Shown here piece by piece: positions 1 through 4,324 of a stretch of DNA of 7,198 bases. Every line of letters starts with the position of its first letter. Within the stretch, counting starts at the first letter, position 1. The stretch is from contig JAIYCA010000353.1 in NCBI GenBank assembly GCA_027488265.1, positions 1 to 7,198 of the forward strand, written 5' to 3'. The translations under genes and the position numbers were made by a program. The notes below the pieces were generated by a model. It had not been told where the DNA came from. It saw only the letters and a program-made list of their open reading frames with translations, and searched no databases. The stretch comes from Planctomycetaceae bacterium (lineage in GTDB: Bacteria > Planctomycetota > Phycisphaerae > Phycisphaerales > SM1A02).

Positions 1-1409
1 ACGAGGATGTCATCAATCGCAACAGCTGCGCGAGCAAGAAACGCTGCAAAATCTGCGTTGAGAAACGTGCCGCCCGCATCGAGGCGTGTTTTGAAATCGT
101 CGTCCACGCCGCAAACAACGAGCGCTTCGCCGGATGCCACGGGCACGCGGAAGAGCGCGATTCCGCGCGGAAGCAGAAGTGTCGGCGCATCGATGCCGTG
201 GACGATGCTGTCGCCTTCGAGAGACAAACGCGCGATGCGACAAGCGTCAATGACCGCTTTCCCGCGCGGAATTCGCACTTGACTCCGCACCGAGTCGAGC
301 ACCGCGATGGAACCCACGCGTTTTTCCGATGCAGGCGGCTCGGGAAACGACGAGAAAACCACGCCGAAATCCGCGGCCTTCGGGCGCGATCCACAAAACG
401 CTTCGAGCATTTCGCGCATCGAACCAATATGCAGAAACTCGCCTGTTTCAACCACCGCGCATCGAAACGGCGTACCGCGCAGCGCATCGAAGAGGACACC
501 GAGCGGCTGAGCGAGCGCGCCCTTGCCACACTCGGCGAGATAGCGCGCGCGCGAGGCGCGCGCAGGCAATGCCATCGCGATTTCGCGATAGAGATCAACC
601 TGCGGCAACTCCGCGCGCGCCGCGAGATCGGCGAGTCCACCGCGCGTGACCACGATTTTCCCACCACGAAGCCGCACGCCCGAACCCTCGAGCAACGCCG
701 CAATCGACGCAGGATCAAAGGAGAAGAGCCCAAGGTCGACAAGCGCGCGACCATCGCGGCGCACGGCACCCGCGGCGCGCATCTCGCGTTCGGACGGCTT
801 CTGCAGGAAGCTCTCCACCACGTCACCGCGGCGCGACGGCACGAAGACGCCGTGCCGCGACGCGCGGGCAAGCGTGCCGAGTTGCGCAACACCGATGATT
901 CCCTCGCCGTCAAAGCGCGGCGGATCGCGCTCGATGCCGATGACCGCGTCACCAGCGCCCACAAGCACCTCGCCACCCGCGCGCGGCGCGAGCGACGCGA
1001 GATCGGCAAGCAGCAGATCAAACACCGTCGCGCAGCGGTTTCCGGGAGCCGGCATCGGAACCGGCGCAAAGAGCTTGCCTTCGACCGCGTACATCGGGAG
1101 ACGCCGCGAATCGCCGCCGGAATGGAGGATCAGGACACGTTCCTCGGTGAAGAGTTCCGCAAACGTTCGCGCGCGCTTCGTGCGCAGGATGCGGCCTGCG
1201 ATTTCAGCGAGCGCGAGCACGGTTGCCGCACCTGATCCGATGCGCGCGTCGCGTGCGTCAGCGATCGCAAAGGCGCCCCGTACACCCGCGAGCGGCGCAT
1301 GTTCGAAGCGCGCCGCAAGTTGCAGGTCGTAGGCCGCCGCCTGCCGTGCGTTTGCAGCGGTCAGCACGAGCCAGTCGAAGTTCGGGCGTTGCGCGCACGC
1401 TGCTTCCAT
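1..1409 (-). CDS. fkp: Bifunctional fucokinase / L-fucose-1-phosphate guanylyltransferase, N-terminal half (runs off left edge)
   Basis: Makes GDP-L-fucose from L-fucose 1-phosphate and GTP in the cytoplasmic fucose salvage route; long family members also carry a C-terminal GHMP fucokinase. Reading the minus strand in codons starting at positions divisible by 3 gives 469 uninterrupted residues from ATG at 1409 to the window edge. Family marks in order: FDWLVLTAANARQ (residues 11-23), IGSGAAT (57-63), the nucleotide-binding loop LILHSGGDSRRLP (93-105), FLQKPSEREM (201-210) with DGRALVDLG (219-227), and EFLHIGSMREML (324-335). These match the plant FKGP / Bacteroides Fkp pyrophosphorylase domain as I know it. 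The frame is closed upstream by a stop at 1497-1499; a GTG at 1463 is an alternative start that would add 18 residues, including part of a repeat. No Shine-Dalgarno is visible at ATG 1409. Known bifunctional proteins are about 950 residues or longer, so whether the kinase half exists cannot be seen here. It is divergent from the mutarotase gene. Confidence 0.88.
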   Translation of the reverse strand, partial: MEAACAQRPNFDWLVLTAANARQAAAYDLQLAARFEHAPLAGVRGAFAIADARDARIGSGAATVLALAEIAGRILRTKRARTFAELFTEERVLILHSGGDSRRLPMYAVEGKLFAPVPMPAPGNRCATVFDLLLADLASLAPRAGGEVLVGAGDAVIGIERDPPRFDGEGIIGVAQLGTLARASRHGVFVPSRRGDVVESFLQKPSEREMRAAGAVRRDGRALVDLGLFSFDPASIAALLEGSGVRLRGGKIVVTRGGLADLAARAELPQVDLYREIAMALPARASRARYLAECGKGALAQPLGVLFDALRGTPFRCAVVETGEFLHIGSMREMLEAFCGSRPKAADFGVVFSSFPEPPASEKRVGSIAVLDSVRSQVRIPRGKAVIDACRIARLSLEGDSIVHGIDAPTLLLPRGIALFRVPVASGEALVVCGVDDDFKTRLDAGGTFLNADFAAFLARAAVAIDDIL

Positions 1410-1422
1410 CGATCGCAAGGTA

Positions 1423-1482
1423 TCCGAAGCGACGGTGTCTGAAGCAACGTTCTCGAAAGCCACGTTCGTTGACGCAACGGGC
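1423..1482. repeat. Four degenerate 15-bp tandem units in the divergent fkp/mutarotase region
   Basis: Units lie at 1423-1437, 1438-1452, 1453-1467 and 1468-1482. The two central ones are TCTGAAGCAACGTTC and TCGAAAGCCACGTTC (12 of 15 identical); the outer ones keep the GA-GC-ACG core. In the plus frame from GTG 1435 they read SEATF, SKATF, VDATG; in the minus frame they read NVAFE, NVASD, TVASD. Both frames share the same wobble positions, so the substitution pattern cannot tell which strand is coding, or whether neither is. The repeat sits between the two preferred starts (1409 and 1510), so it may be a regulatory array or a low-complexity N-terminal extension of either protein. Confidence 0.6.
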
Positions 1483-1509
1483 CGACCTCGCTTCCGCTAC
1501 CTTCTCGGT

Positions 1510-1869
1510 ATGCGCGTTTTCGCCCAAGCCCTTGATCTCGTCGACGATCCCGCGCGGATTGAGGAGTACATCCGTCACCATCGGTCGGTCTGGCCGGAAG
1601 TGACCGACGGGCTGCGCGCGATCGGGATTCGCGGCATGCGTATTTGGCGCGGCGGAACGCGGCTTTTTATGCTCGTCGAGACCGACGACGACTTCGACCC
1701 TGCGCGCTACCAAAGTTACGCGAGCAACCCGCGCACGCAAGAGTGGGACGCACTCATGCGCACGTTCCAGCGCCGCACGCCTTTCGCGCGCGAGGGCGAA
1801 TGGTGGTCGCCGCTCGAGGAAATCTTCGATTTGGCGGCGTTCCCCGCGCACGCGGGAGGCGCACGATGA
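1510..1869 (+). CDS. rhaM: RhaM-family sugar mutarotase (L-rhamnose / L-fucose mutarotase)
   Basis: A 119-residue protein, close to the roughly 105-115 residues usual for the RhaM (YiiL, DUF718) family, which interconverts the alpha and beta anomers of L-rhamnose or L-fucose in the cytoplasm. Visible family marks are MRVFAQALDL at the first beta strand, EEYIRHHRSVWPEV (compare EYQRRHNPIWPEL in E. coli RhaM, which supplies the catalytic Tyr and His), RIWRGGTRLFMLVET, and the C-terminal WWSPLEEIFDL. ATG 1510 is chosen because it starts exactly at the conserved strand; GTG 1435 in the same frame would add 25 residues made largely of the 15-bp repeat. No clear Shine-Dalgarno precedes either start. 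The stop overlaps the next gene's start as ATGA, indicating translational coupling. Divergence from fkp favours L-fucose as the substrate (inference); sequence alone does not separate rhamnose from fucose specificity. Confidence 0.87.
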   Translation: MRVFAQALDLVDDPARIEEYIRHHRSVWPEVTDGLRAIGIRGMRIWRGGTRLFMLVETDDDFDPARYQSYASNPRTQEWDALMRTFQRRTPFAREGEWWSPLEEIFDLAAFPAHAGGAR

Positions 1870-3359
1870 GTCGTACCGAAGCAAACAGCGCGGAAACTAC
1901 GCGCATCATCGGCGCAACACTTGAATTTCACGGCGCCGCCGGCGAAGTGACAGGCAGTTGCACACTTGTTCGTACGCCGAAGGCGCGCATCGTCATCGAC
2001 TTTGGCATGTTCCAAGGTTCGCCCGCCGACGAAGCACGCAACGCCGTCGCGCCCGAAATCGACTTTGCGCTCGTTGACGCGGTCGTCGTCACGCACGCAC
2101 ACATCGATCACTGCGGTCGATTGGCAATGCTGCCAAACCTCGGTTTTCGCGGGAAAATCTACGCAACGACCGCGACGCATGAACTCCTCGGCCGCGTGCT
2201 TCGCTCGAGTGCCAAGTTGCAGCGCGCACGTTTTTACGAGCGCGCCAGCGGCAGCGCACCGTGGGGCCGTGCGCTCATGCCTGGCGAAGTTGCGGGCCCC
2301 GCGCCTGAGTTTCCGCCCGCGCAGCGCCTCTTCGACACGCCCGATGTGCGTGACACGATGGACAAAGTCGAGGGCGTTCCGCTTGACCGTGAAGTGAAGA
2401 TTGCACCGCACGTCGCACTGACATTCCGCAACGCTGGTCACACGCCGGGCGCCGCGAGCGCGGAGCTTTCGATTGGCGTCGGCGCCGATCGTCGCGTGCT
2501 CTATTTCACGGGCGATCTCGGCGCAGATCGCGAAGGCCACGTCTCGCTGCTCGCCGCACCACACCGACCTGCGAATGCCGACGTCATCGTCGTCGAATCG
2601 ACAAACGGTGAACGCCAGCGCGGACAACTGCCCGATCCCGACGAAACGCTCGCGGAAATCGTTGCGGAAGCCGCGCAGAAACGCTTGAAAGTGCTCGCGC
2701 CAGTCTTCGCGCTCGGCCGCGCACAACTGCTCGTGCATCGCCTCGCGCGGCTCCACGCAAAGGGTCTCCTGCACGGACTCAATGTCTACGTCGACAGCCC
2801 GATGGCGGTGTACGGCATCGAATCGCTGTACAAGCACCCTGAGTATCTCGCGCCTGATTTACGCGACTCGGTGCGCGCCGGCGGAGCGCCGCTCTGGTTC
2901 CCCGAATTGCACTACGTACTTTCGAAGCGCGAATCGATGGCAATCGATCGCATGGTGCATGGCGGCATCATTCTCGCGGGCAGTGGCTTCATGGACGCAG
3001 GCCCGATGCTGCGGCACTTGGAAGAATCGCTTGATCGCGAAGATTGCATGGTGCTCCTCGGCGGATATCAACCTGAAGACGGCTTCGGCAAGCGGATGCA
3101 ACGCGGCGCCGATCGCGCGCAGTTCACCGGCGGCAAGGTGGTACCGATTCGTGCATCCACGTCGCGCGTCGATGGCCTCTCGGGCCACGCGTATCAAGAC
3201 GATCTCGTGCGTTGGTTCTCGCGACTCGATCACAAACCCGCGCGCGTGATTCTCAACCACGGCACCGACGCAGCGCGCGCGACACTCGCGGGGCGGTTGT
3301 CGAACGAGCTCGGCCTTGCCTGCACCGCACCGAAGCCGCTCGAAGAACTCTCTGTCTGA
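1866..3359 (+). CDS. Metallo-beta-lactamase fold / beta-CASP hydrolase (RNA-processing type)
   Basis: A 497-residue protein of the YSH1/CPSF-like beta-CASP group, whose characterised members are zinc-dependent ribonucleases. The metallo-beta-lactamase part shows THAHIDH at residues 76-82 (metal-binding HxHxDH), a later His in GHTPGAAS (H192) and the Asp of TGDLG (D217). The beta-CASP part shows the acidic residue of VVESTNGER (E244), FALGRAQ (281-287), YVDSPMAV (308-315), AGSGFMDAGPMLRHL (371-385), GGYQPEDGFGKR (399-410), SGHAYQDD (439-446) and the C-terminal NHG (H465). So the metal and beta-CASP ligands appear intact, but the usual ESTYG(D/N)R-x-H segment reads ESTNGERQR, lacking the Tyr and the following His. 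Start ATG 1866 is set by the ATGA overlap with the mutarotase stop and by the domain start; the frame is open further upstream, but that part would overlap the mutarotase gene deeply. Second gene of the run. The RNA target is unknown. Confidence 0.92.
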   Translation: MSRTEANSAETTRIIGATLEFHGAAGEVTGSCTLVRTPKARIVIDFGMFQGSPADEARNAVAPEIDFALVDAVVVTHAHIDHCGRLAMLPNLGFRGKIYATTATHELLGRVLRSSAKLQRARFYERASGSAPWGRALMPGEVAGPAPEFPPAQRLFDTPDVRDTMDKVEGVPLDREVKIAPHVALTFRNAGHTPGAASAELSIGVGADRRVLYFTGDLGADREGHVSLLAAPHRPANADVIVVESTNGERQRGQLPDPDETLAEIVAEAAQKRLKVLAPVFALGRAQLLVHRLARLHAKGLLHGLNVYVDSPMAVYGIESLYKHPEYLAPDLRDSVRAGGAPLWFPELHYVLSKRESMAIDRMVHGGIILAGSGFMDAGPMLRHLEESLDREDCMVLLGGYQPEDGFGKRMQRGADRAQFTGGKVVPIRASTSRVDGLSGHAYQDDLVRWFSRLDHKPARVILNHGTDAARATLAGRLSNELGLACTAPKPLEELSV

Positions 3360-3389
3360 GAACGACGCACGCAAGCGTCGATCGCACAC

Positions 3390-4115
3390 ATGCCCGACTG
3401 GTCGCACGAACTTCCCCCGCTGCCGACGAACCCTGCGCGCGTACTTCTCTTCATTGCGATGGAGAGCGAAGCCACGCCGATCGCGCAAGCGTTGCGTTTG
3501 CATGCAGGACGTGGACGTCTCGGCAGCGCGCAAATCGAACTCTGCAATCCGGGCCGCGACACCGCGACCTCGTGTGATCGCATCGGTCCGGTCTACGCTG
3601 CATGGGCGCTCACGCGCGCCATCGCGGTCGCGAAGCCCGATCTCGTCGTCAACATGGGTACTGCGGGCGGTTTCGCGGCGCAGGGCCTCGATATCGCCGA
3701 CCTCGTCGTCGCGCGCGACACGATGTTTCACGATGCGCGCGTCGCGCTCGCTGGTTTCGACGCCGTCGCGCGGGCGCACACTCGACTCTCTCCGCACGAT
3801 GCCGAGCTCGATGCGCTCGCGGAAGCTATCAGCGCGCGCGTTGGACTCGTCTCTTCGGGTTCAAGCCTCGACGCGACATCCGACGAACTCGCGCAGTTTG
3901 CCCACCTCCGCACACTCGCGAAGGACATGGAACTGGCCGCCCTCGCCGCGGTCTGCGCGACGGAACAAGTTCCGCTCATCGCTCTCAAAGGCGTGACCGA
4001 TCTCGTCGATCGACACGAACCCGCGCACGAAGCGTTCGTTCGCAACTTCGCGCGAACCTCTGGGCGGCTGGCGGATGCCGCACCGACGCTCCTCCGAGCC
4101 CTCGTCAGCCGGTAG
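3390..4115 (+). CDS. mtnN: 5'-methylthioadenosine nucleosidase-type enzyme (PNP/UDP family, plant MTN-like)
   Basis: A 241-residue protein of the purine nucleoside phosphorylase superfamily. MTAN enzymes hydrolyse 5'-methylthioadenosine (and, in many bacteria, S-adenosylhomocysteine) to adenine plus the thioribose sugar, in methionine/SAM salvage. Evidence: LLFIAMESEATP (19-30), with E27 in the place of E. coli catalytic E12; NMGTAGGFAAQGLDIAD (88-104); FHDARV (113-118); KDMELAAL (178-185), with E181 matching ribose-binding E174; and LKGVTDLVD (199-207), with D204 matching catalytic D197. The stretches KDME, LKxVTDLVD and the following HE-A-EAF-xNF resemble plant MTN proteins more than the E. 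coli type. ATG 3390 lies 30 bp after the beta-CASP stop, so co-transcription is likely; there is no obvious Shine-Dalgarno. Futalosine hydrolase belongs to the same fold and is the main alternative, but the plant-MTN resemblance argues against it. Confidence 0.85.
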   Translation: MPDWSHELPPLPTNPARVLLFIAMESEATPIAQALRLHAGRGRLGSAQIELCNPGRDTATSCDRIGPVYAAWALTRAIAVAKPDLVVNMGTAGGFAAQGLDIADLVVARDTMFHDARVALAGFDAVARAHTRLSPHDAELDALAEAISARVGLVSSGSSLDATSDELAQFAHLRTLAKDMELAALAAVCATEQVPLIALKGVTDLVDRHEPAHEAFVRNFARTSGRLADAAPTLLRALVSR

Positions 4116-4143
4116 CGGACTGCGCCCATCGTCGCGACGGAGT

Positions 4144-4166
4144 CCGAGAGCCTCGGCCGAGGTCGG
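4144..4166 (+). terminator. Possible hairpin after the nucleosidase gene (weak terminator candidate)
   Basis: The perfect palindrome CCTCGGCCGAGG (4151-4162) is flanked by CCGA (4144-4147) and TCGG (4163-4166), which can extend the stem past a 3-nt bulge. It lies 28 bp after the stop at 4115, but no T-run follows, so a rho-independent role is doubtful. It could equally be a protein-binding palindrome. Confidence 0.3.
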
Positions 4167-4224
4167 TGGCCTACCCCCTGAAGGCCCCCGGACGGCGTTC
4201 GGAATCGGAAGTCCCTCATCCGAA

Positions 4225-4236
4225 GTTGAATTCAAC
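4225..4236. promoter_or_regulatory. Perfect 12-bp palindrome GTTGAATTCAAC upstream of the exported-protein gene
   Basis: GTTGAATTCAAC is fully self-complementary and sits 86 bp before the ATG at 4322, a plausible place for a dimeric regulator. It is AT-richer than its surroundings. I cannot see a convincing -35/-10 pair nearby, and a single palindrome of this size may arise by chance. Confidence 0.25.
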
Positions 4237-4308
4237 ACACGCGCGGCGAGAATTCGGCAAGGCGGGCCGCCGCAGATCCGGTCTCTGCTCTCAGAACGAA
4301 TCAACCTC

Positions 4309-4324
4309 GAGGAACCACGCCATG
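4309..4324 (+). promoter_or_regulatory. Ribosome binding site deciding the start at 4322
   Basis: GAGGA at 4309-4313 lies 8 nt before ATG 4322 and fixes the start within a much longer open frame (open from at least 3602). The 14-mer GGAACCACGCCATG (4311-4324), which includes the start codon, is identical to the start context of the minus-strand lipoprotein at 7058-7045. Confidence 0.7.

Noticed and set aside
541..565. Run of alternating CG bases (GCGCGCGCG-type) that could be a Z-DNA or simple repeat element
   Set aside because: It is explained by consecutive Ala and Arg codons of fkp (RARSARA) in a GC-rich genome, and similar short runs recur across all the genes on the left side.
198..1235. 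A 345-codon open frame on the plus strand, rich in Arg, Ala and Glu
   Set aside because: It is the exact codon-register complement of the minus-strand fkp frame, has no recognisable domain, and its length is explained by the high-GC codon bias of the true gene.
1644..1865. In-frame upstream extension of the beta-CASP protein from 1644
   Set aside because: It would overlap the mutarotase gene almost to its middle and adds Arg-rich low-information sequence; the ATGA overlap at 1866 is the standard operon arrangement.
1716..2837. A 373-codon minus-strand frame opposite the beta-CASP gene
   Set aside because: Cys- and Arg-rich shadow with no family motif; the plus strand there carries unmistakable catalytic motifs.
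2859..3797. A 312-codon minus-strand frame across the beta-CASP and nucleosidase genes
   Set aside because: It spans two well-supported plus-strand genes and their junction and shows no domain features.
3602..4321. Open frame joined upstream to the Cys-rich protein, which would make a 943-residue product
   Set aside because: The upstream 240 codons are out of frame with the nucleosidase gene, Arg-rich and featureless; the GAGGA site and signal peptide place the start at 4322.
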